Source: a virus | Reading direction: 5' to 3' (one strand) | IMG/VR virus record: IMGVR_UViG_3300050030_000064 | Location: 1-24,989 of that record | Length of the DNA stretch: 24,989 nt | In this document: one piece after another, positions 1-7,712 of the stretch | Layout: every line of letters begins with the position of its first letter | Numbering within the stretch: position 1 is the first letter of the stretch | The notes under the pieces: model-generated | Told to the model about the DNA's origin: nothing | Seen by the model: only the letters and a program-made list of their open reading frames with translations | Databases searched by the model: none | Position numbers and translations under genes: made by a program

Positions 1-333
1 CTCATTTATCCAATTGATATATTTGTCGTTGGGTGCAACAAATAGACATCCCATGTTTTCTAAAACAACCGAGATTGATTTTTTATCCACTTCTTTAATA
101 CCGATAAAATCCGAATGATAAATTGGGTCGTAATGCTGATAAATTTCACCTGTTCTTGAAACGGTGTAGGTGTTCCATGCCTTACTTTTATGATAATCCC
201 TGTGCTGTAATCTTATGATGTGATTACTATCTTTTCTCAAACTTGTGGCTAAAATTATCTGTGTTTTAGCAATTTGAGTTTTATATCTGTTACCTTCAGG
301 TATTGCATATGTTTCACTGTCTATGCGCATCAT
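1..333 (-). CDS. N-acetylmuramoyl-L-alanine amidase-like lysis protein, 3' end outside window
   Basis: An open frame of 111 codons runs off the left edge of the window and starts at an ATG-ATG pair (333 or 330), 2 nt after the stop of the dCMP deaminase. The visible residues include the pattern YTVSRTGEIYQHYDP followed by KKSISVVLENMG. That arrangement resembles the core of phage amidase_2/PGRP-type endolysins (a 'typed by host' strand, then an 'I.IELVN.G'-like strand). The usual first zinc histidines near the N-terminus are not obvious (ILATSL where HH would be expected), so catalytic activity cannot be claimed. The product would cleave peptidoglycan during lysis if the assignment is right. 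Tight spacing suggests co-transcription with the upstream deaminase. The fold call is from memory of family patterns and is moderate. Confidence 0.5.
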   Translation of the reverse strand, partial: MMRIDSETYAIPEGNRYKTQIAKTQIILATSLRKDSNHIIRLQHRDYHKSKAWNTYTVSRTGEIYQHYDPIYHSDFIGIKEVDKKSISVVLENMGCLFVAPNDKYINWINE

Positions 334-335
334 AA

Positions 336-779
336 TTAGCTAATATATTCTATTTCAACACCGCCTTCGGTTAATATTATTAATGAAATTTTCCAATTTT
401 CGCCCCATCTTTCGTCATTTAAATTTGGTTTATTTTCACAAATAAGTTTTTTTATGCCAGCATTAACAATAGCACCTGCGCAATTACAACAAGGAAAATA
501 ATTAACATACATATCACAATTTTTTGTTTTCTGACCATTTTTTGCTGCATTAGCAATTGCATTAATTTCTCCGTGAACAGTAAATAAATATTTTAAGGGA
601 CGTTCATGCCGTTCAAGTATATCTTCATTAACTTTGGCAGGAAATCCATTAAATCCCATTGATATTGGATTTTTATCTTCTGGATTTACTATTATTGCAG
701 CAACTTTAGTCGATTTATCTTTACTCCAACCAGCAATATATTTTGCTAATTCACCAAACCTTATTTTCCATTTATCCAT
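336..779 (-). CDS. Deoxycytidylate (dCMP) deaminase
   Basis: The 147-residue product matches the cytidine/deoxycytidylate deaminase fold. The HGE motif at residues 69-71 gives one zinc ligand (His69) and the proton shuttle (Glu71), and PCCNC at 96-100 gives zinc cysteines Cys97 and Cys100. These enzymes convert dCMP to dUMP, feeding dTTP synthesis, and are typical of T4-like phages, where they help supply nucleotides for phage DNA replication. Length is normal for a phage dCMP deaminase. The start overlaps the end of the upstream GIY-YIG gene by 19 nt, and the next gene starts 2 nt after the TAA, so translation is probably coupled in an operon. A related ComE-type or other zinc deaminase is less likely. 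The T4 counterpart is gene cd. Confidence 0.9.
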   Translation of the reverse strand: MDKWKIRFGELAKYIAGWSKDKSTKVAAIIVNPEDKNPISMGFNGFPAKVNEDILERHERPLKYLFTVHGEINAIANAAKNGQKTKNCDMYVNYFPCCNCAGAIVNAGIKKLICENKPNLNDERWGENWKISLIILTEGGVEIEYIS

Positions 780-1567
780 AATAATCTATTTTCTTTTAAT
801 TTTTCATTAATCATATGTACACAAATATCATTAAGCCATCCATTCCTATATGATGCAGTAAATTCTTTTAGATAATTTCTTTTAAATTCTGCTTTTGTTC
901 TGCACAATAATGCTTTATTTTTACACAATTCAATGGTATATTTAAATTTTCCACCTCTATTGCTTTTTAACATCAAATTAATTTCATCATGCCAATTATT
1001 TTTTAATGATGAAGAATATGCGCCCCGATATTTCTTTTCAAATTCACTTCTCGTTTTGCACTTTTTTGCTGCTTCAATACATTTTTCTTTAATCCAAATT
1101 AATGTATTACCACCAATACCACCAGTTTTTGCAACATTTAATATATTCCAACCATTATTTTTATATTCTTCAACATATTCACCTTCTAATTTTGATGCTA
1201 TTTCAACATCAATATAATCAGTTAATTGCTTTCTTATTGGAACATATCCTGTTTTCTTAATATGTTTTGTTACTTGGTCAGTATTACGGCAATCTCTACC
1301 ATTTTGTCTTTCAATAATATTATGCGTTAAACCAATATAAACACATTTATCTTCAATAAATTCATATGAATATACACATCTTTTATATTTACTACCATAT
1401 AATATCATATGTGCTGTTATTACATTCATCCAACCATTTCTGTATGCAATAACATTTGCTGATGGTGATTTTTCTTTAAATTCTTTTTTAATTAGATATT
1501 TTAATGCTTCAATAGCACAATTATCATATGTCCAATAGCCATTTGGTTTTCTTATTTTAGCTTCCAT
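761..1567 (-). CDS. GIY-YIG endonuclease with three helical repeats (putative homing endonuclease)
   Basis: 268 residues. A GIY-YIG nuclease core spans about residues 64-153: VYSYEF as the 'GIY' strand, YIG at 77-79, Arg87, and the Glu-rich helix with candidate catalytic Glu128 or Glu130, ending in a Gly-rich loop. The core is flanked by one repeat on the N side (about 11-54) and two on the C side (about 157-260). The repeat pattern is W-T-x-E-x-C...E-A-L-K-Y...F...A-Y...N-G-W-x-x-E-I-x-x-H-M. The same repeat fills the 601-residue protein at 9403-11208. The gene overlaps both neighbours (19 nt downstream, 16 nt upstream), so it sits in an otherwise compact operon. I infer a free-standing homing endonuclease in which the repeats supply DNA recognition; activity is not shown by sequence alone. 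Confidence 0.8.
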   Translation of the reverse strand: MEAKIRKPNGYWTYDNCAIEALKYLIKKEFKEKSPSANVIAYRNGWMNVITAHMILYGSKYKRCVYSYEFIEDKCVYIGLTHNIIERQNGRDCRNTDQVTKHIKKTGYVPIRKQLTDYIDVEIASKLEGEYVEEYKNNGWNILNVAKTGGIGGNTLIWIKEKCIEAAKKCKTRSEFEKKYRGAYSSSLKNNWHDEINLMLKSNRGGKFKYTIELCKNKALLCRTKAEFKRNYLKEFTASYRNGWLNDICVHMINEKLKENRLLWINGK

Positions 1568-1773
1568 AGTCTGTTCTTTGATAAATTTTTTGCTCTTTTA
1601 ACCAGTTTTTCCAATGGTTCGAAATCAAATTCTGCATTATCATAATTAGCAAATTCTTCTACATCAATTTTTGCCAATTCGTCAACAATTTTCAAAGATT
1701 CTTTAAGAAGTGTTGCTTTTTCATGGTCTTCAGCGTATTGTTTTCGCTGTTCTTCAGTAATTGGTGTTGCCAT
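1552..1773 (-). CDS. Small acidic helical protein, unknown function
   Basis: 73 residues, mostly charged and predicted helical (EEQRKQYAEDHEKATLLKE at the N-terminus, then KLVKRAKNLSKNRLWKLK at the basic C-terminus). No motif is recognised. It starts 1 nt after the stop of the four-TM membrane protein and its end overlaps the start of the GIY-YIG gene by 16 nt, so it lies in the same transcription unit. The acidic-to-basic charge asymmetry could suit a small binding or adaptor protein, but no function is inferred. Confidence 0.7.
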   Translation of the reverse strand: MATPITEEQRKQYAEDHEKATLLKESLKIVDELAKIDVEEFANYDNAEFDFEPLEKLVKRAKNLSKNRLWKLK

Positions 1774-1774
1774 A

Positions 1775-2926
1775 TTATTTCATATTTTCTAATATTCTCA
1801 GAGTATCATCAAATTTTTCCACAACGACCATTGCATCTTGATATGTTGCACCAATCATTCTTCGTTTACCAATTGTTGTGAACACACCAACTTTATCCAT
1901 ATCATGCAAGAATTCATCTACAAACTTATTTGAGTTTTGTATGTTGGCTTTTTCAGCCACGAGTTCTTTTAATTCCAAACCACTCATTACTTTATCTCCG
2001 GGTATTAATTTTCCGTCATTATATATAAATGATAATAATGAACGATATCTGTCTTTTCTCAAATAAATTTTTTCAAATTTCTGCTGATTAATAACATATA
2101 AATTATACTCATACCATTCACGGAAGTAAACTCCTGAAATTATTATTAATTCTGCAAAGATAGCAATTATAATAAATAATACAATGCTTTTTGTATCTTC
2201 AGTGGCATTTTTTATAATGGTTGTATTAAGACCGGATTTCAATTCACTGACTCTCTGCGACAACTGATTGTCAATTTTATTTATCTCACTTTGATTATCA
2301 TTGATAATTTCCGTGTTTTTATCAACACTTGATTGATAGTCTCTACGTATTGTCATCCAACCTACAGGGGTAAGTGCGATATTCTTACGTAAGTCAGTAT
2401 TTGCATCACGCAATGATTGATTATCAAATTCATATGTCTTCTTTTTTCTTTCATATTGAACTGCGAGACTGTCCTTTTGTATATCTACTTGTACTGTGGC
2501 TATGTTGTTTTTAGTGTTACTTGTACTTGCAAGATTCTTAGACCCAACAAGAGAAAGATAAAAACTCAGTAGGACAATTGCCACTGATACTGTAAACCAA
2601 CCAAGAATTGGACCGTTCATTTTCTTATTATTGGCAACATAATCACTGCTGAAGTTTCGGAATAAATATCTCTTGATTATCTCGAAGATAACCAAAAATA
2701 CGTTAGTAAATACAAATGCCAATGCTGTACCAAAAAATCCATCGACTAAATTAATGCTGATTGCTTTCAGTAATGCGGGGTATAATAAAAAATATGAAAA
2801 AAATATCGAACCTAAGTTTCCTACGAATGAGAAACCAAACAGCCATTTATCCAAGGCTTTATTATTGCCCTCAAAGTCTTTGATGTTGATTTTTTTTCGT
2901 AATTTGTCGTATTCTTTTAATTCCAT
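1775..2926 (-). CDS. Four-TM membrane protein with a coiled-coil domain, unknown function
   Basis: 383 residues. Hydrophobic segments lie at about 29-50, 63-85, 107-127 and 247-267. Between the third and fourth lies a polar, helix-rich stretch (about 140-240) that looks like a coiled coil, rich in Q, N, D, K and regularly spaced hydrophobics. A soluble C-terminal part of about 110 residues follows the last TM. The layout (three TM, coiled coil, one TM, soluble tail) is reminiscent of DUF4407-type membrane proteins of Bacteroidota, but that is a resemblance only. It lies 36 nt downstream of the SbcD-SbcC gene and directly before the 73-residue gene. A degenerate AGTATTTATA-like box (2941-2950) precedes it. 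Membrane remodelling, superinfection exclusion or host takeover are all possible. Confidence 0.75.
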   Translation of the reverse strand: MELKEYDKLRKKINIKDFEGNNKALDKWLFGFSFVGNLGSIFFSYFLLYPALLKAISINLVDGFFGTALAFVFTNVFLVIFEIIKRYLFRNFSSDYVANNKKMNGPILGWFTVSVAIVLLSFYLSLVGSKNLASTSNTKNNIATVQVDIQKDSLAVQYERKKKTYEFDNQSLRDANTDLRKNIALTPVGWMTIRRDYQSSVDKNTEIINDNQSEINKIDNQLSQRVSELKSGLNTTIIKNATEDTKSIVLFIIIAIFAELIIISGVYFREWYEYNLYVINQQKFEKIYLRKDRYRSLLSFIYNDGKLIPGDKVMSGLELKELVAEKANIQNSNKFVDEFLHDMDKVGVFTTIGKRRMIGATYQDAMVVVEKFDDTLRILENMK

Positions 2927-2931
2927 AAATG

Positions 2932-2949
2932 CTATTTACCCATAAATAG
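2932..2949 (-). repeat. Short perfect inverted repeat before the membrane-protein gene
   Basis: Seven-base arms (CTATTTA and TAAATAG) flank a 4-nt loop in the 36-nt gap between the SbcD-SbcC stop and the membrane-protein start. It is too AT-rich to be a convincing terminator. It overlaps a weak version of the AGTATTTATA box and may simply be part of that element. Confidence 0.3.
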
Positions 2950-2962
2950 TAAAATTTTATAT

Positions 2963-5900
2963 TTATTCTAATGACATTGAGGAAATACCGTCTTCATCCA
3001 AAGTTACATTAATCAAGTAATCTGGATTGATTTCATGCACCTGTTCGATGACCAAAGTTTTCTTCATACGTAATTTTATCATTTGTAGTATCTCAATAAA
3101 TTCTTCAACACTACCTTCCACGTCCAGTTTACCCATAACTTCATCAAGTAAGAACATCATTGGTTTGGCTTTTACATTGATTTGATTCAATGCAAACTTC
3201 AGTACAACACTTGCAAACGTTCTTTCTTTTCCGCTTGCTGAGATACAATCAATAATTGATGTAGGTCTGTTATTATATGCCAATTTTGGTCGTAGGTCAT
3301 CGGCATCGAGCCATACTTTAAACGGTGCAACAGACAAGATGTTCTCTAACGTCAAATTAATCTTAGGCAAAATATAATTGCTCAATATTTGTTTTGGAAT
3401 ACCTTCACGATGAACACACTTCTTATATAGTGTCATAATTGAATCTTGATATTCTTGTATCTTGAATTCAGCAATTAGCAATTCTAAATTTTTTATTTTT
3501 ATCGAATTTTCACCAATAGCTGTTTTTCTCAGATATACGTCTTCAGTAAATTCCTTTTCTTGACCTTCAAGTATAAGAATTTTTTCTTTTGCTGCGGTAA
3601 TACCTTTTTCGATGTTATGATTTTCTTCAATTTGCAATAAGCTATTATCATAACTGTCAATTTTTTGCTGAAGTATCGAAACTTGCAATTCGACATTCTG
3701 AATCTTTATTGGAATCTGGTCAAGTTCTGCTTGAAGTTCTTTACGTCTGTTGACATCGTTCATTTCATTGGTCAGAGTACCAATTTCTTTAAGTACTTCT
3801 TCCATTGCAAGAGCATCAGACTGAATAATTGTTTCAATACCAGCAATTTCAATTTTTTTAGCATTAATAACATCTTGAAATACCTTTTTATCGGCATTCT
3901 CTTTTGTTTTAATTTCTCCAGCAATTCTGAACATTTCTTTTTCCTTTTCAGCAATTGACTCTTCGATGTGTTTTAAGTGGTCGGGAACTATTTCTTGTTT
4001 ACATAATGGACAAATAGGATTTTCAGCATCTTTTCCTGCTTTTAATATCAATGCTTCCTTTTTTAGCGCAGCACCATCTTGCTTTAATCTGAAAATTTCA
4101 CCGTTGACAATTTCGATAGCATGTTCATTGTCTCTCATGACCTGCTCCAAAGTTTTGATTTCTAATTTTCTTCCATGCTCAATTGTTTTATGTAAATCTT
4201 TCTTTTCAAGCAATAGTTTCAGTCTTTCGGCATCATAAGTTTCTCTCAAACTTGCTATACTTGTTTCAAGAATGCCCTTACGTTGCTTGTGTTGCTTGAT
4301 ACTTTCGTTATGAATACCAATACTCTTCTTGACATCATCTACGCTTAAACCGTAAATTTCGGGGTCTATTTTAAATAATTTCTTTGTTAATGTTTCTACA
4401 TAGGTCCTACCTGTCTTAATTTTGTCCTGTACTTCGGGAATTTTAACTGTTTCGCAATCCAGAACTTCTGCATCAAGTAAAACATTATATTGAGTTAATG
4501 CCCGGATTTGTTCAGTAGACCTTTCTATATCGCAAGTAACTCTGGATTTTTCATTAGCTTTCTTCTGATATGCCTTTAGACCTTCGAGTTTCTTATCGAA
4601 GATATCCAAACCACTGTCATATAATAAAGAATCGATGAAAACAGCCATATCATTTGACAATATACGATTAAGCGTATCTGATGTTGTCATAACAACACGC
4701 ATGAAATTATCGTAACTACCAATAATAGCATCAATCTTTTCCTGTGTTTTATTTCTACGGTCTTCATCAAGTTTTTCCAATGCTGTATTAGCATCCATTA
4801 CTTCATCAGGATTTGAAAGTACGTAATAACTTAACGTAGTTGGCGCACCATTAATTTCACCCGATTTTGTACGAGTAATTTCAGTTTTTTTCTTAATACC
4901 GTAATATTCGCCATTGGCTTCCAATACAATATACGCATCACAATAATTTGCACCATTTCTGTTGTTGACAAAGCGTGAATCACCATACTTCATACGACTT
5001 TCGGTTTCCAATGCCTTGCCAAAAAGTACGTATGTTATGAGTTTCATTATTGTTGTCTTACCCGCAGTGTTTATTCCTGTAATCTGAAACAAGCCATCCA
5101 TATTACGCCAATCAATCTCAAGTTCATGATATGACATGAAGTTTGTGCCGCCAAATTTAATTATGTTCCATTCAATGTTTGAAATACCATCAACAGTAAT
5201 ATCTCTTGATATTTCTACGTCCAATGCAATAATATCGTCAATGAGTTGTTTGTCAGTGCCAATTTTTTCAAGATATTCACGAAATATTTCATGCTGAACA
5301 GCTTCATCCGTAATACTTTCCAACGTAACATTTTCATTTACGTCAATTTTATCAGACTCAATAAATTCATTTTTATGAGAAATAATTATGCTTTTATGTT
5401 TAGATTTAACATATTCGACTAATTTTCTTTCATTGTCTTTGGTTCTTGTCTGCGGAAGTGTGCCCCAGACAAACCTGATTCTCATATGCTTGGTGGGATT
5501 TAATATCTCGAAATCCAAGTCATCAAAATCAGTAAATGGAGTGATTTTGACGTTTTTGAATGACCAACTACTTTTAATTGAAATTAAGTCCGCTACTTTA
5601 TTCTCTACATCCCATAGTAAGTATCCGTGAAAGTTATCATCACCCTCAGTAACATCTTGTGCTATTAATGACCCACAATATGCTTTTGTTTGATGTTTAT
5701 CCAAGAATTGCATTCTATGTATGTCGCCAAAGAACGATAAATCGCCCTTGAAGTCTGAGAGTTTGTAATATGCTTTGCTTTTCATTTCAAAGCCTGTTGT
5801 AGATATACAGCCACCCACAGGGTCATGAAAAAGGTCAATAAAAGTAAATCCACTCTTACCTCTTTCAGCATCTATTTTTTTACCTTCTTTAGTTTTCCAC

Positions 5901-6307
5901 GGATTGTTCTTTTGGTCGCCATGATGCCAAACCGCCCACATAATGTCATCATCAATATGCATGCCTGTTCTGTCGTAATAAATAACATTGGGATTGTTCA
6001 GTGTTTTTACAATTGCACGTATAGAGTCTACACGCTTAAGATTTTTCTTTCTACAGTCATGATTTCCTCTCGTTATTCTGACAGGAGCAACCATTGCCAG
6101 TGCATTGAGTAAATCATGTGCCATAATTAGCTGTTCACCTTGTAAATCAAGATAATCGTGGACCAAATCACCAACAATTACTATTCTATCGGGTTTTTGT
6201 TTTCTAAGGGATTCTATTAGATTTAAAAATACTTCGTCATATTCTTCATTTCGTACAGGTACTTTTCTGATATGGATGTCAGCTAAATGAGCAATCTTTT
6301 TTATCAT
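2963..6307 (-). CDS. Fused SbcD-SbcC (Mre11-Rad50; T4 gp47-gp46-like) recombination nuclease/ATPase
   Basis: A single 1114-residue frame carries both subunits of the Mre11/Rad50 complex. Residues 1-about 270 are the nuclease: D10/H12, GD at 46-47, GNHD at 81-84, HH at 128-129 and GDIH at 194-197. Residues about 380-1114 are the SMC-like ATPase: Walker A at 411-419 (GINTAGKTT), two coiled-coil arms, zinc hook CPLC at 766-769, the signature region SASGKER at 1023-1029, Walker B at 1050-1056 ending in DE, and D-loop GKLD at 1059-1062. In T4 and E. coli these are separate genes. The complex processes double-strand ends for recombination-dependent replication and host DNA degradation. No stop or frameshift lies at the junction (about residues 270-380). 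A host-type promoter candidate lies 29-62 nt upstream of the ATG at 6307. Confidence 0.95.
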   Translation of the reverse strand: MIKKIAHLADIHIRKVPVRNEEYDEVFLNLIESLRKQKPDRIVIVGDLVHDYLDLQGEQLIMAHDLLNALAMVAPVRITRGNHDCRKKNLKRVDSIRAIVKTLNNPNVIYYDRTGMHIDDDIMWAVWHHGDQKNNPWKTKEGKKIDAERGKSGFTFIDLFHDPVGGCISTTGFEMKSKAYYKLSDFKGDLSFFGDIHRMQFLDKHQTKAYCGSLIAQDVTEGDDNFHGYLLWDVENKVADLISIKSSWSFKNVKITPFTDFDDLDFEILNPTKHMRIRFVWGTLPQTRTKDNERKLVEYVKSKHKSIIISHKNEFIESDKIDVNENVTLESITDEAVQHEIFREYLEKIGTDKQLIDDIIALDVEISRDITVDGISNIEWNIIKFGGTNFMSYHELEIDWRNMDGLFQITGINTAGKTTIMKLITYVLFGKALETESRMKYGDSRFVNNRNGANYCDAYIVLEANGEYYGIKKKTEITRTKSGEINGAPTTLSYYVLSNPDEVMDANTALEKLDEDRRNKTQEKIDAIIGSYDNFMRVVMTTSDTLNRILSNDMAVFIDSLLYDSGLDIFDKKLEGLKAYQKKANEKSRVTCDIERSTEQIRALTQYNVLLDAEVLDCETVKIPEVQDKIKTGRTYVETLTKKLFKIDPEIYGLSVDDVKKSIGIHNESIKQHKQRKGILETSIASLRETYDAERLKLLLEKKDLHKTIEHGRKLEIKTLEQVMRDNEHAIEIVNGEIFRLKQDGAALKKEALILKAGKDAENPICPLCKQEIVPDHLKHIEESIAEKEKEMFRIAGEIKTKENADKKVFQDVINAKKIEIAGIETIIQSDALAMEEVLKEIGTLTNEMNDVNRRKELQAELDQIPIKIQNVELQVSILQQKIDSYDNSLLQIEENHNIEKGITAAKEKILILEGQEKEFTEDVYLRKTAIGENSIKIKNLELLIAEFKIQEYQDSIMTLYKKCVHREGIPKQILSNYILPKINLTLENILSVAPFKVWLDADDLRPKLAYNNRPTSIIDCISASGKERTFASVVLKFALNQINVKAKPMMFLLDEVMGKLDVEGSVEEFIEILQMIKLRMKKTLVIEQVHEINPDYLINVTLDEDGISSMSLE

Positions 6308-6336
6308 TCATAAGATGTTACATAAAATTATTTTTA

Positions 6337-6369
6337 CAAATATATCAAAATCAACCCTATAATGCAAGG
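6337..6369 (-). promoter_or_regulatory. Bacteroidota-type promoter candidate for the SbcD-SbcC gene
   Basis: On the minus strand CCTTG is followed by 20 nt and then TATATTTG. This fits the Bacteroidota housekeeping pattern TTG/TTTG - about 19-21 nt - TAnnTTTG. The -33 box sits at the tail of the upstream gene's 3' flank. The implied leader is roughly 20-25 nt. Confidence 0.6.
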
Positions 6370-6373
6370 ATTT

Positions 6374-7120
6374 TTATATTTTCTCTATAATCCACGAATT
6401 ACTTAATTTATTTCTTTTTATTTCATATTTTTTCAACAGTCTATAAAATGTTCTTAAATTCATATTTATTTTTTTTGCGGCAATTTTAATGGTAGACGAT
6501 GTATTTAATGCTTTAAGCATTGATGCAACCCTTTGAAATTCTAAATTAAATTCAACATTATTAACTTTTCTCAATATTGTACTACCGCCATAATTTTTAT
6601 TAAATAATATGCCAGTTCCATTATCTAATCTACCAAAATAATTAATAAACACTTGTTCAATATGATATGCATCGATTTCACTAATATTTTCAATCAACTT
6701 TGCACTACAAAAATCATTTGTTGATTTTAACTCATTAATATATTCCACTAAATTAATGTTTCTATTATTCATATCAGATATTCTACCATTTTTGCCTTTA
6801 CCAAAATATATTGGTTCGTAATATAAATGAAAATTACCAACTTTATTGTATATCTTTTTTCTCATATTATAATAAGCATAAACATAATAATTATTAATTG
6901 CGTGATTATTGTCAATTTTATCAATAATTATGGCATCTTCAATTTTCACTTCATTAATATAATTAATGTCAGTAATTTTAATTTTATAATTTTCTAATAA
7001 TGCTTCCTCAATCATATCATTCATACTAACCTCTTGGTTTTCATTTTTAGATAAAATTAATCTAATTTCTTCAAGTTTATTAAATAAACCATCTGATAGT
7101 TCATATACAATTTTTTTCAT
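6374..7120 (-). CDS. GIY-YIG family protein with N-terminal ribbon-helix-helix-like and C-terminal HTH regions
   Basis: 248 residues. The middle holds a GIY-YIG-like core: YVYAY at 79-83, YFGKG at 105-109, Arg113, and a helix with candidate catalytic Glu155 (HIEQVF), then a NYGG loop near 176-179. Residues 1-45 look like a ribbon-helix-helix segment (a short strand, then helices ending SMNDMIEEALLENY). Residues 210-231 look like a helix-turn-helix (IKIAAKKINMNLRTFYRLLKK, broken here as IKIAAKKINM and NLRTFYRLLKK). It differs from the other GIY-YIG genes here in having no WTKExC repeats. It has its own AGTATTTATA box 13 nt upstream. The gene sits between the recombination gene and the divergent Hsp20 gene. 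A free-standing homing endonuclease is most likely. Confidence 0.75.
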   Translation of the reverse strand: MKKIVYELSDGLFNKLEEIRLILSKNENQEVSMNDMIEEALLENYKIKITDINYINEVKIEDAIIIDKIDNNHAINNYYVYAYYNMRKKIYNKVGNFHLYYEPIYFGKGKNGRISDMNNRNINLVEYINELKSTNDFCSAKLIENISEIDAYHIEQVFINYFGRLDNGTGILFNKNYGGSTILRKVNNVEFNLEFQRVASMLKALNTSSTIKIAAKKINMNLRTFYRLLKKYEIKRNKLSNSWIIEKI

Positions 7121-7133
7121 ACTTAAAATTTTC

Positions 7134-7143
7134 TATAAATACT
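7134..7143 (-). promoter_or_regulatory. AGTATTTATA box upstream of the GIY-YIG gene at 7120
   Basis: An exact AGTATTTATA lies on the minus strand, 13 nt before the ATG, preceded by an AAAATT tract. The same box occurs upstream of five other genes in the window. Its position fits a -10-like element giving a very short leader. Confidence 0.5.
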
Positions 7144-7163
7144 GACAATTTTAAAATTTGTCA
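7143..7163. promoter_or_regulatory. Operator-like palindrome in the divergent intergenic region
   Basis: Arms TGACAA and TTGTCA surround the self-complementary core TTTTAAAA in the 124-nt gap between the divergent GIY-YIG (7120) and Hsp20 (7245) genes. A third TTTGTCAT half-site lies at 7181-7188. The palindrome directly abuts the AGTATTTATA box. A regulator-binding site is plausible, but AT-richness raises the chance background. No convincing promoter for Hsp20 was found in this gap. Confidence 0.35.
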
Positions 7164-7244
7164 TGTTTTTAACAGTAATTTTTGTCATTAAATACTCAAT
7201 GGTATGATTTCTGATACGTTATATGAAAATAACTTTATTAAAAA

Positions 7245-7658
7245 ATGAAAATTATGTTACCCATTAGACCAAGTTTATTAATTACCAATATTTTTGATGA
7301 TATTTTTGACGTGAATCCATTTAAAGACCCGACAATTCAATGCCCGGTCCATGACGTTATTGAAAACGACAAAGAATTTATTATCGAAGTGATGTTAGCG
7401 GGGATAAAGAAAGAAGATGTCACTGTTAAAGTTGATAAAGACGTATTGAAAATCAAAGCAGTTCGTAAGGAAGTTAAAGACTTGAAATACAATCGTAAAG
7501 AATCGTTCACAGGGACATATAAAAGATTATTTGTTTTGTCAGAATTGGCTGATGTTGAAAATATTGGTGCTTCTTTTGAAGACGGAGTGTTAAAGGTTAC
7601 TGTGCCTAAACTCGAAAAAGAACCTGCACCTACAACGAAAGTTATTGAGATTAAGTAA
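7245..7658 (+). CDS. Small heat shock protein, Hsp20/alpha-crystallin family
   Basis: 137 residues, the usual length of a bacterial small heat shock protein. The alpha-crystallin domain covers about residues 35-125, with the pattern PVHDVIENDKEFIIEVMLAG for the first strands and the family signature GVLKVTVPK near residue 113. The C-terminus ends in the VIEIK tail that supplies the conserved I-x-I oligomerisation motif. These proteins hold unfolding proteins in an ATP-independent way; T4-like cyanophages also carry them, possibly for virion assembly. It is the only plus-strand gene in the window, is divergent from the GIY-YIG gene, and ends at a strong intrinsic terminator facing the convergent sigma-factor gene. 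This isolation suggests independent regulation. The second Met (residue 4) is an alternative start. Confidence 0.93.
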   Translation: MKIMLPIRPSLLITNIFDDIFDVNPFKDPTIQCPVHDVIENDKEFIIEVMLAGIKKEDVTVKVDKDVLKIKAVRKEVKDLKYNRKESFTGTYKRLFVLSELADVENIGASFEDGVLKVTVPKLEKEPAPTTKVIEIK

Positions 7659-7683
7659 TATGTATTAAAAGTCCCAATTTAAG

Positions 7684-7712
7684 AAGCGGTCACGAATTGT
7701 GACTGCTTTTTT
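7684..7712 (+). terminator. Intrinsic terminator of hsp20
   Basis: The stem AAGCGGTCAC / GTGACTGCTT (one G-T wobble) has a 5-nt loop and is followed by a run of T (7707-7712). It begins 26 nt after the Hsp20 stop and separates it from the convergent sigma-factor gene. On the minus strand no T-run follows the stem, so it is mainly a plus-strand terminator. Confidence 0.85.

Noticed and set aside
933-1217. Plus-strand open frames such as 933-1217, 3665-3958, 5825-6112, 13017-13334 and 24101-24322
   Set aside because: All are opposite intact minus-strand genes with recognised domains or clear coding style; their translations are low-complexity (F/S/I/L-rich) with no motif.
3772-3954. Minus-strand alternative frames (3772-3954, 12638-12868, 20711-20899)
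   Set aside because: Each lies wholly within a larger gene in another frame (SbcDC, phosphoesterase, tail protein) and has no coherent domain.
7134-7143. T4 late promoter TATAAATA on the plus strand
   Set aside because: TATAAATA reads on the plus strand, but in five further places the downstream gene is on the minus strand, so orientation favours AGTATTTATA as the functional form; only here would it also face hsp20, about 100 nt away.
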